Shown: positions 16,752 through 26,534 of the stretch, in pieces
How the letters are laid out: each line of letters starts with the position of its first letter
How positions within the stretch are numbered: position 1 is the first letter of the stretch
NCBI GenBank assembly: GCA_000337115.1
Contig: AOIR01000034.1
Span: 26,131-61,016, forward strand
DNA: 34,886 nt
Direction: 5' to 3'
Origin: Natrinema thermotolerans DSM 11552
GTDB taxonomy: Archaea > Halobacteriota > Halobacteria > Halobacteriales > Natrialbaceae
Position numbers and translations under genes: made by a program
The notes under the pieces: model-generated
What the model was told of the DNA's origin: nothing
The model's database searches: none
What the model saw: only the letters and a program-made list of their open reading frames with translations

Positions 16752-16973
16752 TCACACCAGTGAGATATTCTCGAACGTTTCCGGGGCTAGTATCGCAACT
16801 CCAAGCATGAAGAGGCCCATACCCAATGCGGACCCCACAGCGATGTAAATCGTAAACCGGAGATCGACCCAGCCTTCGATAACCCCGGTAACCAACGGAA
16901 CGAGCAGGAGTGCAAGTATGCCGGGAACAGCTGCAAACAGAAGGAGGCGTTTTACGATCTCTATTTTCTTCAT
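16752..16973 (-). CDS. Two-TM miniprotein, partner of the Tat protein (unknown)
   Basis: A 73-residue membrane protein: a basic N-terminus (MKKIEIVKR), a hydrophobic helix at about residues 10-32 (LLLFAAVPGILALLLVPLVT), a short polar turn (EGWVDLR) and a second helix at 40-63, then APETFENISLV. The start ATG 16973 has GGAG about 7 nt upstream. It lies 31 nt downstream of the Tat-protein gene on the same strand, so the two form one transcription unit. Codon use and base composition are more AT-rich than in the neighbourhood. Such small membrane proteins next to secreted proteins can be immunity or processing partners, but nothing in the sequence proves this. I recognise no family. Confidence 0.75.
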   Translation of the reverse strand: MKKIEIVKRLLLFAAVPGILALLLVPLVTGVIEGWVDLRFTIYIAVGSALGMGLFMLGVAILAPETFENISLV

Positions 16974-17004
16974 ATTACTCCATGTCCGCGGTTGGTAAAG
17001 TCTA

Positions 17005-17742
17005 TTACGGGAGGTCTTCGTGACACTCGTAGACGTGCCGGGCTCGACTTTGGATCACAGTTTGGTGTTGGCCTGGATTCGCGTCCCAACTGTTCGCTAC
17101 GCCAGCACTCACCCTCGGAAATACCCATCCATCACGGTCATACTCGGTTATTGTATAGTTCCGTCCGGTTCCAAGGGTAAGCATTGTCGCTACAATGACG
17201 CCAACGACCCCGCCCAAGATCGCACTTTTCGTAACGGCGACGAGTCCACCGATGACTTCGGTTAGCGTCGCTTTGCCTATCACATCAGCAGGTTTGCTTA
17301 ATTTAATCGCTGTCCCCTCCTGGTAGTGTGGCCAGTTATCCGTCTTACAATAATTGAGGCCACATGATCCGATTTTCCTCGAAATGGATTTCCTCTTCTC
17401 GATGACTGCTGAATACCCGTCCACATTCGCAGCTATTTCGGTCAAACCATCCCGTTCGGTAGAGGCTGTAATCCTGTCACTGATTACCGTATGTTCGACG
17501 ACCCCTTCCTTTTCTCCCTCGGTGAAAATTTTGACTCCTGCTACTCGATCAGCCGATTCTACGACGACGATCCGGTGATTTTCCCTCTCGCTTTTGCCTA
17601 CCACATCGTAGTCTTCAGGCGTAGTATCCCTTCGACCGTGTTCGGATCCTGCAGCAACACCGACGGCACCGATGCTTACAGTTGTTGCTGCTGTTGTTTG
17701 TAGAATTCTTCTACGATTGTAATTGGATGCTTTATCTTTCAT
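17005..17742 (-). CDS. Tat-exported protein with hydrophobic glycine-rich core
   Basis: A 245-residue protein with a twin-arginine signal (NRRRILQTTAATTVSIGAVG, residues 9-28). An acidic and basic mixed segment (about 35-120) is followed by a region with two cysteines (SCGLNYCKTDNWPHY, Cys127 and Cys132). A hydrophobic glycine-rich stretch at 162-190 (EVIGGLVAVTKSAILGGVVG...) precedes a C-terminal tail ending in ECHEDLP (Cys240). There is no lipobox. The hydrophobic glycine-rich stretch and paired cysteines resemble membrane-active peptides released from a precursor, as with archaeocins (halocins), but I cannot match a known halocin. Base composition is clearly lower in GC than the flanks, suggesting acquisition. 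It is followed 31 nt later by a two-TM miniprotein. Confidence 0.8.
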   Translation of the reverse strand: MKDKASNYNRRRILQTTAATTVSIGAVGVAAGSEHGRRDTTPEDYDVVGKSERENHRIVVVESADRVAGVKIFTEGEKEGVVEHTVISDRITASTERDGLTEIAANVDGYSAVIEKRKSISRKIGSCGLNYCKTDNWPHYQEGTAIKLSKPADVIGKATLTEVIGGLVAVTKSAILGGVVGVIVATMLTLGTGRNYTITEYDRDGWVFPRVSAGVANSWDANPGQHQTVIQSRARHVYECHEDLP

Positions 17743-17770
17743 ACCGTAACTAAATGCAAATCACACTAGG

Positions 17771-17780
17771 TTAAATACCA
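17771..17780 (-). promoter_or_regulatory. TATA box of the Tat protein gene
   Basis: On the minus strand GGTATTTAAC lies about 32 nt before ATG 17742, preceded by an AT-rich BRE-like stretch. It gives a leaderless or near-leaderless transcript and marks the start of the two-gene unit. Confidence 0.5.
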
Positions 17781-17968
17781 TTCTAAAAGTAGACATATGA
17801 ATGTAATAAGATGGGACGAACTGTAGTACTGCCTCGTTCCGCAGGACATCGACGGGTCACATCAACTATCAAGAGAGATATACTCGGATCCAGTCCGCCT
17901 ACGAGCGCGTTCAATGCGGTGTCGGCTTTCCCAACAGGCTTATGATGTCAACCGTTCTTCATTCGACC

Positions 17969-18157
17969 ATGGCACGCTCGCTCGGACGGAACTCGTCCCC
18001 GCTGCTCACGGCGATCGGCGTTGCCGTCGCGCTCATTGCGATCGTCGGCACACAGTTCCTCGGCTGGGAGTGGGGAGACGGCCGACTCGTGCCGACGGTC
18101 ATCGGCGTCGTCGCCGTCGCGATCGCGGTCGTCGCGGTCCTCGCTCGTCGCGAGTGA
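17969..18157 (+). CDS. Small two-TM membrane protein
   Basis: A 62-residue protein starting MARSLGRNSS. One hydrophobic segment is near residues 11-31 (LLTAIGVAVALIAIVGTQFL), then a short loop (GWEWGDGRL), and a second near 42-58 (TVIGVVAVAIAVVAVLA), ending in ARRE. The frame is open from ATG 17942, but a TATA-like GCTTATGA at 17938-17945 lies about 27 nt before ATG 17969, so the later start is favoured. It resembles short haloarchaeal membrane proteins of unknown function. GC content is back to the high local level, so it lies outside the AT-rich patch. Confidence 0.7.
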   Translation: MARSLGRNSSPLLTAIGVAVALIAIVGTQFLGWEWGDGRLVPTVIGVVAVAIAVVAVLARRE

Positions 18158-18235
18158 GACGGACCTCGTCGCCTCGAGGGACCGCTTGCTCGGTTCCGTC
18201 AGCACCGAGTTCAGCGCCCATCGAACCGGCGGCGC

Positions 18236-20443
<2,208 letters not shown>

Positions 20444-20585
20444 TCACTCGAGTGTCCTTCGACTATGCGTTCGTTCGATCACGACGGTGGTGGAAGCAGT
20501 TCCGTGAACTCGCTATCGTTTGTCTCATTACGATATCGATCGATCACTTCGAACGGTCAGTATAGAAGCGCTGTCCGACAATCCG

Positions 20586-21011
20586 TTATGATGCGTCCGC
20601 GTTGGTCGTTCGTCGGGAGCCAACGGTGTTTGCTACCCACCCACCGACACGACCGGATCCGAGGCCGAATAGGGGTGCAACACACACCACCAATCCACTG
20701 GCGAAGACGACGAACACGACCCTCTGTAGCGACCATGTTGCCGTCGTCCCTGCCGTCACGATGAATACGAGCAGTCCGAGGGCGCCACCAATGAGACCAG
20801 CGCGGAGTCCAGCAGCACCTGGGTCCGACGAGCGGATCGCAGCGATGACTCCTGCGACGAACGCTCCGATTATCATTATACCACCGCCGATGGTCGCCTC
20901 CGAATTCGGTAGCCAGTTTAGCACGGCGATGACGGGTAGCGAAGCTATTGAACCGATGAGCGCGAACCGCCATGCCGGAGGAAGAGTGTGGACGAGGGGA
21001 GGTGACACCAT
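20586..21011 (-). CDS. DUF5518-like membrane protein
   Basis: A 141-residue protein with four hydrophobic segments (about residues 15-31, 42-60, 68-88 and 94-115) and short loops. The glycine-rich GGGIMIIGAFVAGVIAA followed by DPGAAGLRAGLIGGALGLL matches the haloarchaeal DUF5518 family as I remember it; the function is unknown. The C-terminus is polar (RRTTNADAS). A strong AT-rich TATA element (AAAATATATACT on this strand) lies about 25-35 nt before ATG 21011, and the region around it is visibly AT-richer than average. It runs in the same direction as ligA but is separated by 270 nt. Confidence 0.75.
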   Translation of the reverse strand: MVSPPLVHTLPPAWRFALIGSIASLPVIAVLNWLPNSEATIGGGIMIIGAFVAGVIAAIRSSDPGAAGLRAGLIGGALGLLVFIVTAGTTATWSLQRVVFVVFASGLVVCVAPLFGLGSGRVGGWVANTVGSRRTTNADAS

Positions 21012-21033
21012 ATTCGTTTCTCCGTTCTAATAG

Positions 21034-21045
21034 TATATATTTTCG
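21034..21045 (-). promoter_or_regulatory. TATA box of the DUF5518-like gene
   Basis: On the minus strand the sequence AAAATATATACT lies about 25-35 nt before the ATG at 21011, a near-ideal haloarchaeal TATA box for a leaderless mRNA. Confidence 0.6.
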
Positions 21046-21074
21046 CCGGGATAGACAATGGAAGGTCTACTGAA

Positions 21075-21407
21075 TTACTTCCACGGGTTGTCCACCAGTT
21101 CCGTGTGAACGCTCGAGCCGACCGCGATCCGACAGTCGGCCCGCGGCGCGGCGAGACACAGCAGGACGTAGCCGTTCGACAGGTGTCGATCCTTCAGGGC
21201 TCGAGGCCGTCGGCGGTGCGCGAGGGCATCGTCGGCGGCACCCTCGAGTAGCCGCCCCGTACAGGTCCCGCAGGCACCGGTGCGACAGCCGAACGGAAGT
21301 CCGATATCGTTCCGTTCGGCCGCCTCGAGGACCGTCTCGCCCTCGCGAACCTCGATGGTTCGAATGCGGCCGTCGGGCCACTCGAGGGTCACGTCGTGGC
21401 TCGTCAT
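21075..21407 (-). CDS. 2Fe-2S ferredoxin (copy downstream of SBP56)
   Basis: A 110-residue plant-type [2Fe-2S] ferredoxin. Cluster ligands are Cys41, Cys46, Cys49 (CRTGACGTC) and Cys84 (VLLCLA). The beta-grasp opens MTSHDVTLEWPDGRIRTIEV and ends with SVHTELVDNPWK. It is the last gene of a same-strand triplet with SBP56 (16-nt gap) and a paralogous ferredoxin upstream, and the closing ...PW[K/A] end is shared by both copies. Likely an electron carrier; the partner enzyme in this cluster is presumably SBP56 or an enzyme elsewhere. The tail is shorter than in the long halobacterial ferredoxins, with no acidic insertion between the cluster and the last ligand. Confidence 0.93.
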   Translation of the reverse strand: MTSHDVTLEWPDGRIRTIEVREGETVLEAAERNDIGLPFGCRTGACGTCTGRLLEGAADDALAHRRRPRALKDRHLSNGYVLLCLAAPRADCRIAVGSSVHTELVDNPWK

Positions 21408-21423
21408 CTGCCGGCGCGGTGAG

Positions 21424-22836
21424 TCACTGCCAGACGTCGCTCGTGCAGTCGCCGTCGGGCCACCGGATCTCGTGGGCGCGGGCCGGTCCCTCGGGACAGT
21501 CGCCCCAGTCGACGAGGAAGTCCTCGTCGAGTTCCATCGTCCCTTTGCGGGGGTCGACGTCGGCTTTCAGCATCACCGAGCCGCGCTCGGCCTCCTCGGG
21601 GTAGAACTGGTCGTCCCACGAGGAGAACAGCGAGGTAGTCCAGTAGAGGCGCTCGCCGTCCAGCGAGAGCTGGAGCATCTGCGGGCCGCCGGCGAGTTCC
21701 CGGCCCTGGACCTCCTGGATCTCGCCGAAGGTGCCCCCGACCGACAGCGAGTCGGCCCGCCGCGGGTTCGAGGGGTCCGAGATGTCGTACATCCAGACCT
21801 CGCCGTGGAGCCAGTTCGAACCGAACAGGTACCGGTCGTCCATCGAGATCAGGATGTCGGTCGTCAGCCCCGGCACGGGCATGTCCCAGTCCTCGTGGTC
21901 GCGTGCCTCGAAGTCGATCACTTTCTCCGCGCGGTACGCTCCCTGCCCGTCATCCGCGCTCTCGTCCCGCCAGAAGTGGAACATGTTCGAAGAGAGCGCG
22001 GCCCCGACGAACCCGTGGGTCGATTCGGGCGTGTGAAGGAATCGCACCTCGAGCGGAATCTGTCCCTCCTCGCCGAGGTCGATCGTCTGCTCGACGGTGC
22101 CGTCTTCCCAGTCCCAGAAGTGGAGCTTCCGGCCGTAGTTACCCGCCTCGACGTCCTCGAGGTCAAAGCCCGGATAGTACGTCTTGGGTGCGGCCCACTC
22201 GCTCGAGACCATCACGTTCTGGCGGGGCTGGTACCAGTAGTCGTAGTTCATCTCGATCTCGCCCGGCGGCTCCCAGCGCCCTTCGATCTCGAAGTCCTCG
22301 TTCAGCTCGAGGAACCCGCCCGGAAGCTCGCCGTCGGCGTCGCCGAGCATGCTGATCAGGATCTGCCCGTCGGGGATACAGTGGACGGTATGGGGTGCCG
22401 AGAGGTCGTACTCGAAGACGTCCTCGGGTTCGATCACTGTCTCGAGTTCGGGATTCCGCCGGTCTTTGGCGTCGAGGACGTGGATTCGCGAGGAGCGTTG
22501 GCCGGGGACGATCAGGTGTCGCCGCTCGAGTTCGTCCACGTGACAGGACGACGAGCAGGCGTTCCACCCGAAGTGGTGGAGTTCGTCCCCGCGCTCGGGC
22601 ATCTCGACCCGGTCAACGATCTCGCAGTAGGTCTCGGAGTCGGGATCGAGATCGACGACCGCGACGAAATCCGGCGCGTCGACGTCCGTACCGACGTAGA
22701 GGCTCATCACGTACGCCAACTGTTCCCGCTCGCTCTCCTCGATCGCGGCCTGGGGCGTCGTGTAGCCGGGCCCCTCGTGGTGGTGTTCGTGGTCGTGGCC
22801 GGGTTCGACGTCGTCTGGCGTGCTAGCGTCACTCAT
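21424..22836 (-). CDS. Selenium-binding protein SBP56 family (methanethiol oxidase-like)
   Basis: A 470-residue SBP56/SELENBP1-family protein, a beta-propeller; characterised members are methanethiol oxidases that turn methanethiol and O2 into formaldehyde, H2S and H2O2. The hallmark HHFGWNACSSSCHVDE holds the reactive cysteine, with CSSSC instead of the usual CSSC. SRIHVLD, IEPEDVFEYDLSAPHTVHC and ISMLGDADGELPGGF follow, then ESTHGFVGAALSSNMFHFWR. The N-terminus is histidine-rich (GHDHEHHHEGPGY), a possible metal-binding lead; the family binds copper. The frame starts further upstream but ATG 22836 (MSDASTPDD) is more natural. It is flanked on both sides by paralogous ferredoxins on the same strand, which suggests a redox unit. 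Confidence 0.9.
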   Translation of the reverse strand: MSDASTPDDVEPGHDHEHHHEGPGYTTPQAAIEESEREQLAYVMSLYVGTDVDAPDFVAVVDLDPDSETYCEIVDRVEMPERGDELHHFGWNACSSSCHVDELERRHLIVPGQRSSRIHVLDAKDRRNPELETVIEPEDVFEYDLSAPHTVHCIPDGQILISMLGDADGELPGGFLELNEDFEIEGRWEPPGEIEMNYDYWYQPRQNVMVSSEWAAPKTYYPGFDLEDVEAGNYGRKLHFWDWEDGTVEQTIDLGEEGQIPLEVRFLHTPESTHGFVGAALSSNMFHFWRDESADDGQGAYRAEKVIDFEARDHEDWDMPVPGLTTDILISMDDRYLFGSNWLHGEVWMYDISDPSNPRRADSLSVGGTFGEIQEVQGRELAGGPQMLQLSLDGERLYWTTSLFSSWDDQFYPEEAERGSVMLKADVDPRKGTMELDEDFLVDWGDCPEGPARAHEIRWPDGDCTSDVWQ

Positions 22837-22896
22837 GGTACTCCCGACCACGAGCGGGTAGATAAATCTGGTCGGGGATGACGCGAGCGGACGGAC

Positions 22897-23268
22897 CTAC
22901 GCCCAGGGGCTGTCGCCGACCTCGGCGCGCACCCGCGGCCCGACCTCGATGCGACAGTCGGCCTGCGGCGAGGCGATACACAACAGGACGTAGCCCTCAC
23001 CTTGCTCGTCGTCGGTCAGCGCCCGCGGCTGCCGGCGATACGCGAAGGCATCTCTCACGTCCGGCCGCGCCCCGTCCTCCGCGTCCGTCTCGCCGTCTTC
23101 GAGCCCGAGCAGTCGGCCGACGCAGGTGATACAGGTCCCGCTCCGGCAGTCGTAGGGCAGTCGCGCGCCGACCCGCTGGGCCGCCTCGAGGACCGTCTGG
23201 CTCTCGGCCACGTCGAGCGTCCGCGTCCGGCCGTCGGTCCACTCGAGGGTTACCTCGTGGCTCGTCAT
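22897..23268 (-). CDS. 2Fe-2S ferredoxin (copy upstream of SBP56)
   Basis: A 123-residue [2Fe-2S] ferredoxin paralogous to the copy downstream of SBP56. Cluster ligands are Cys41, Cys46, Cys49 (CRSGTCITC) and Cys97 (VLLCIA). An extra acidic insertion (LEDGETDAEDGARPDV) between the cluster loop and the last ligand explains the longer length. The 60-nt gap to SBP56 and the shared direction point to one operon. A 15-codon frame upstream overlaps its ATG (see separate entry), so translation may be coupled. The start MTSHEVTLEW is the same as its partner's MTSHDVTLEW. Confidence 0.93.
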   Translation of the reverse strand: MTSHEVTLEWTDGRTRTLDVAESQTVLEAAQRVGARLPYDCRSGTCITCVGRLLGLEDGETDAEDGARPDVRDAFAYRRQPRALTDDEQGEGYVLLCIASPQADCRIEVGPRVRAEVGDSPWA

Positions 23269-23312
23269 CGGTCCGTTCCCGCTATCGTCCGTCGTGCGTA
23301 CAGTTCGTCCAT
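23265..23312 (-). other. Possible 15-aa leader ORF before the ferredoxin
   Basis: ATG at 23312 opens MDELYARRTIAGTDR and stops in a TGA at 23265-23267 that overlaps the ferredoxin ATG (ATGA). The 4-nt overlap would couple the two reading frames. No clear TATA box or Shine-Dalgarno was seen; the frame may be chance. Confidence 0.25.
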
Positions 23313-23404
23313 GACACTGTGTACCGTTACGAGGGCCGAGAGGAAAAAGTCGGTTCCGGTTCGATGACCGGTGCCGCGACGGTCCGGCCGTGCGACGAGT
23401 CGGC

Positions 23405-24865
23405 TCAGTCGACGGACGGCGTCGCCGTCTCCGCCGTCGGTTCCGCCTCGGCGGACTCCTTGTAGACGATTCCCCAGCCGGTCACGCCCATCGCGATGAG
23501 GACCAGCGGCGAGAGGATCCCGAAGAAGTAGTACGGCGCGTATTCGATGACCGGCACGCCGAGCGTCGACGCCATGAAGACGCCGCCCGATCCCCAGGGA
23601 ACGAACGCCGACGTCGTCGTCCCGGCGGCTTCGACCGCCCGCGAGAGGTTCTGGCTCTCGAGGTCGTACTCGTCGTAGAGGTTCTGTAAGGTCATTCCGG
23701 GCACGACGATCGCCATGAACTGTTCCGCGGCGAGGAAGTTCATCGCGATCGTCCCGGCGGCCGTCCCGGCGGTCAGCCCGGCGACGCTACTGACGGCCTG
23801 GCCGATGTGGTACGCGATCGATGCCAGCACGCCGATCTCCTGCAGGATCCCGCCGAGTGCCAGCGCGGCGACGATGATCGTAATGACCCACACGGAGCCC
23901 GAGAGGCCGCCGCTCGCGAGCAGTTCGTTCGTGAGTTCGAGGCCGGTCTCTGGGCTCGTTCCGTTGTGGACGGCTTCCCAGGCGGCGGCGAAGCTCGCTC
24001 CCTGAACGGTGGTGCTGATCCCGACGCCGGCGAAGATGCCGACGCCGAGCGACGGCAGCGCCGGAAACCCATAAAACGCGAGCGCGAACGTGATGATCAG
24101 TGGGAGGAGCGTGATCGGTGAGACGACGTAGCTGTTCGCGAGGCCGGCTTGCATCTCGGCGACGCGGTCGACGGGGATCGTCCCGCTCGTGTTCAGTCCC
24201 AACACGACGAACAGGACCAGCGAGACGGTAAATGCGATCATCGTTCCGGGACGCATCGCCCGAATGTGGTCCATCAGATCCGTGTTCGTGACCGCGGCGG
24301 CGAGGTTCGTGGTGTCGGAGAGCGGGGAGTTCTTGTCGCCGGTGTAGGCCCCCGACAGCACGGCACCGGCCGTCATCGCCTCCGGGATCCCGAGCCCGGA
24401 GCCGATTCCGATCATCGCGACGCCGAGGGTTCCGGCCGTCGTCCAGGAGGACCCGATCGCGAAGGCGACGACCGCCGAGAGGACGACGGTAAAGGGGAGG
24501 AATATCCCCGGCGACAGGAACTCCAGTCCGTAATACATGAGCGTGGGGATCGTTCCGGCATCGATCCACGACGAGATGAGCATGTAGATGACGAACAGGA
24601 TGAGAATGGCCTGCAGTCCGGTCAGAATACTGCGACTGATGCCATCGTAGAGCCGCTCCCAGGAATAGCCGAAGTAGTACCGCCCGAGCAGCCCCGCGAA
24701 GGCGATCCCCCACAACAACGGCATCTGTGGGTCCATCTCGAGCCAGATCATCCCGACCGAGAGGAACAGTATCATGCCCGCGATCGGGACGAGCGCTTCC
24801 CCCAGGCTCGGTCGCTCGTCCTCGGGAATGTCGTCGTAGGCTTTTGGTGTGAAGTCAACTCCCAT
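23405..24865 (-). CDS. nhaC: NhaC-family Na+/H+ antiporter
   Basis: A 486-residue, about 12-TM secondary transporter exchanging Na+ for H+. The family signature lies around residues 136-182: a helix IGSSWTTAGTLGVAM followed by AYTGDKNSPLSDTTNLAA, where the Gly-Asp-Lys and Ser-Asp-Thr-Thr motifs are typical of NhaC. The N-terminus (MGVDFTPKAYDDIPEDERPS) is cytoplasmic and acidic, and the C-terminus is a polar tail (KESAEAEPTAETATPSVD). A TATA-like ATTTATAC on this strand near 24902 lies about 35 nt before ATG 24865. It is divergent from rio1. The antiporter fits a high-salt organism that must hold cytoplasmic Na+ low. Confidence 0.95.
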   Translation of the reverse strand: MGVDFTPKAYDDIPEDERPSLGEALVPIAGMILFLSVGMIWLEMDPQMPLLWGIAFAGLLGRYYFGYSWERLYDGISRSILTGLQAILILFVIYMLISSWIDAGTIPTLMYYGLEFLSPGIFLPFTVVLSAVVAFAIGSSWTTAGTLGVAMIGIGSGLGIPEAMTAGAVLSGAYTGDKNSPLSDTTNLAAAVTNTDLMDHIRAMRPGTMIAFTVSLVLFVVLGLNTSGTIPVDRVAEMQAGLANSYVVSPITLLPLIITFALAFYGFPALPSLGVGIFAGVGISTTVQGASFAAAWEAVHNGTSPETGLELTNELLASGGLSGSVWVITIIVAALALGGILQEIGVLASIAYHIGQAVSSVAGLTAGTAAGTIAMNFLAAEQFMAIVVPGMTLQNLYDEYDLESQNLSRAVEAAGTTTSAFVPWGSGGVFMASTLGVPVIEYAPYYFFGILSPLVLIAMGVTGWGIVYKESAEAEPTAETATPSVD

Positions 24866-24995
24866 GTGCGAGTCTCGTCCGTGTTTGCGAAACCGGGTAT
24901 AAATAGATCTTCTTTCGGACGCCGGGCCCAGTGCCCGGCGACGGCCGTCGGCCGGACCCGGTACTTTACCCGTTGGGGCGCCTAGGATCGAGCAG

Positions 24996-25871
24996 ATGGG
25001 TCAGGGAACGGAGTTCGGATTGGTCGACCTCGAGGACGTCGATTCGCCCGGCGACGAGTGGGAGGAGATCGACGTCTCGGATACCGAAGCCGACCGGATC
25101 GCCCGCAAGCGCGACCGCGAGTTCGAGCAGTTCGAGGAGCGGATCAAGGACGCCGAGCAGTTCAAGGTCGAGCAGTCGGTCTTCGACGACGCGACCTTCG
25201 CGGCGTTGTACAAACTCGTCCAGGACGGCTACGTTGAGGCCTTCGGCGGGCCGCTCTCGACCGGCAAGGAGGCAAACGTCTACCACGCGCTGGGCGACGA
25301 CCGCGAGGTCGCGGTCAAGATCTACCGGATCAACGCCTCGAACTTCCGGCAGATGCGCGACTACCTCGAGGGTGACCCCCGGTTCGAGGGCCTCGGTGGG
25401 AAAAAGAAAGACGTCGTTCTCGCGTGGACGAAAAAGGAACTGGCGAACCTCCGGCGAGCGCAGGCGGCTGGGGTCCGAGTCCCCGAACCGCTCGCCACCG
25501 AGCGCAACGTGTTGGTCATGGAGTACATCGGCACCGACGATGGCCGCGCGAAACGGCTCGGCGAGGTCCACATCGAGAACCCACAAACCGCCTACGAGGT
25601 CATGCGCGAGTACATGCGCCGGCTCTACTCGGCCGGCCTGATCCACGGCGATCTGAGCGAGTACAACGTCGTCTTCGACGAGAGCGAGGGCCAACTGGTG
25701 CTGATCGATCTGGGACAGGCCGTCACGGTCCACCACCCCAACAGTCGCGAGTTCTTAGAGCGGGACTGCCGGAACGTCGCGGGCTATTTCTCCCGACAGG
25801 GACTCGAGGTGACCGAAGACGAGTTACTCGAGTTCGTCACGAGCCCGGAGCCGGATCCCTCGCGGAACTGA
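24996..25871 (+). CDS. rio1: RIO1-type serine/threonine kinase
   Basis: A 291-residue atypical kinase that acts in late small-subunit ribosome maturation. The N-terminal winged-helix-like segment is at about residues 50-80. The P-loop STGKEANVY (88-96), catalytic Lys108 (VAVKIYRI), the catalytic loop HGDLSEYN (217-224) and the metal loop IDLGQA (237-242) are all intact. The protein is rich in acidic residues like its neighbours. ATG 24996 follows a TATA-like TACTTTACC near 24964 and a short leader. It opens a plus-strand set with a phosphoesterase and a Dim2-like KH protein, a gene pairing linked to ribosome biogenesis in archaea. Confidence 0.96.
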   Translation: MGQGTEFGLVDLEDVDSPGDEWEEIDVSDTEADRIARKRDREFEQFEERIKDAEQFKVEQSVFDDATFAALYKLVQDGYVEAFGGPLSTGKEANVYHALGDDREVAVKIYRINASNFRQMRDYLEGDPRFEGLGGKKKDVVLAWTKKELANLRRAQAAGVRVPEPLATERNVLVMEYIGTDDGRAKRLGEVHIENPQTAYEVMREYMRRLYSAGLIHGDLSEYNVVFDESEGQLVLIDLGQAVTVHHPNSREFLERDCRNVAGYFSRQGLEVTEDELLEFVTSPEPDPSRN

Positions 25872-25926
25872 TCGCGTTCGCGCGGTCGTCCAAACGCCTT
25901 AGTGGATCGCTATCGCGGAAACGCGT

Positions 25927-26427
25927 ATGCACATCGGTATCGTCTCCGACACCCACGACAACGTCGAGGCCATCGAACGCGCCACCGAGATCTTCGCTGA
26001 GGAGGGCGTCGAAATCGTCGTTCACTGCGGCGATTTCGTCGCACCCCTGATGGTCGACTACTTCGAGGGGTTCGAACTCCACGGCGTCCTCGGAAACAAC
26101 GACGGCGATGTCCGGAACCTCCAGCGCGCGTTCGACTCGCTGGGCGGCGAGAGCCAACTCCACGGCCGCTTCGCCGACCTCGAGTTCGACGGGCTCTCCT
26201 TTGCCGTTCTCCACGGCGAGAGCAAGGCGGAGGTCGACGCCATCGCGGCCGGCGACGGCTACGATTTCGTCTGTTACGGCCACCACCACGAGCGCGAGCT
26301 ATCGGCGGACGGCCGGACGACGGTCCTCAACCCCGGCGCACACGTACTGGCGGCCGACGACGACCGGACGGTCGCGATCGTCGATACCCGATCGCAGTCG
26401 GTGCGGTTCCGCTCGCTTCTCGAGTAG
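25927..26427 (+). CDS. MJ0936/YfcE-type metallophosphoesterase
   Basis: A 166-residue calcineurin-like phosphodiesterase. All metal-ligand blocks are present: SDTHDN (about residues 7-12), HCGDF (36-40), GNNDGD (56-61), LHGES (96-100) and YGHHHER (near 117-123), plus the terminal NPGAH. Members of the YfcE/MJ0936 group hydrolyse phosphodiester model substrates; the natural substrate is unknown. The size is the full family length. It has its own TATA-like element (CCTTAGTG, about 25898-25905) before ATG 25927 and sits between rio1 and the KH-protein gene. Confidence 0.93.
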   Translation: MHIGIVSDTHDNVEAIERATEIFAEEGVEIVVHCGDFVAPLMVDYFEGFELHGVLGNNDGDVRNLQRAFDSLGGESQLHGRFADLEFDGLSFAVLHGESKAEVDAIAAGDGYDFVCYGHHHERELSADGRTTVLNPGAHVLAADDDRTVAIVDTRSQSVRFRSLLE

Positions 26428-26534
26428 GACCGTTCGGCCGCGCGACGACTCGAGACGGCGCGCGTGACGGTGGCACGGAACACCCGGTACTCGCGGACCA
26501 AGCGCTTAACCTCGCCCAGTGAGTATCGAACAGT

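Noticed and set aside
17816-17943. A 44-codon frame starting MGRTVVLPRSAGH before the two-TM miniprotein
   Set aside because: No promoter at a fitting distance and no protein-like pattern; it overlaps the TATA box of the next gene.
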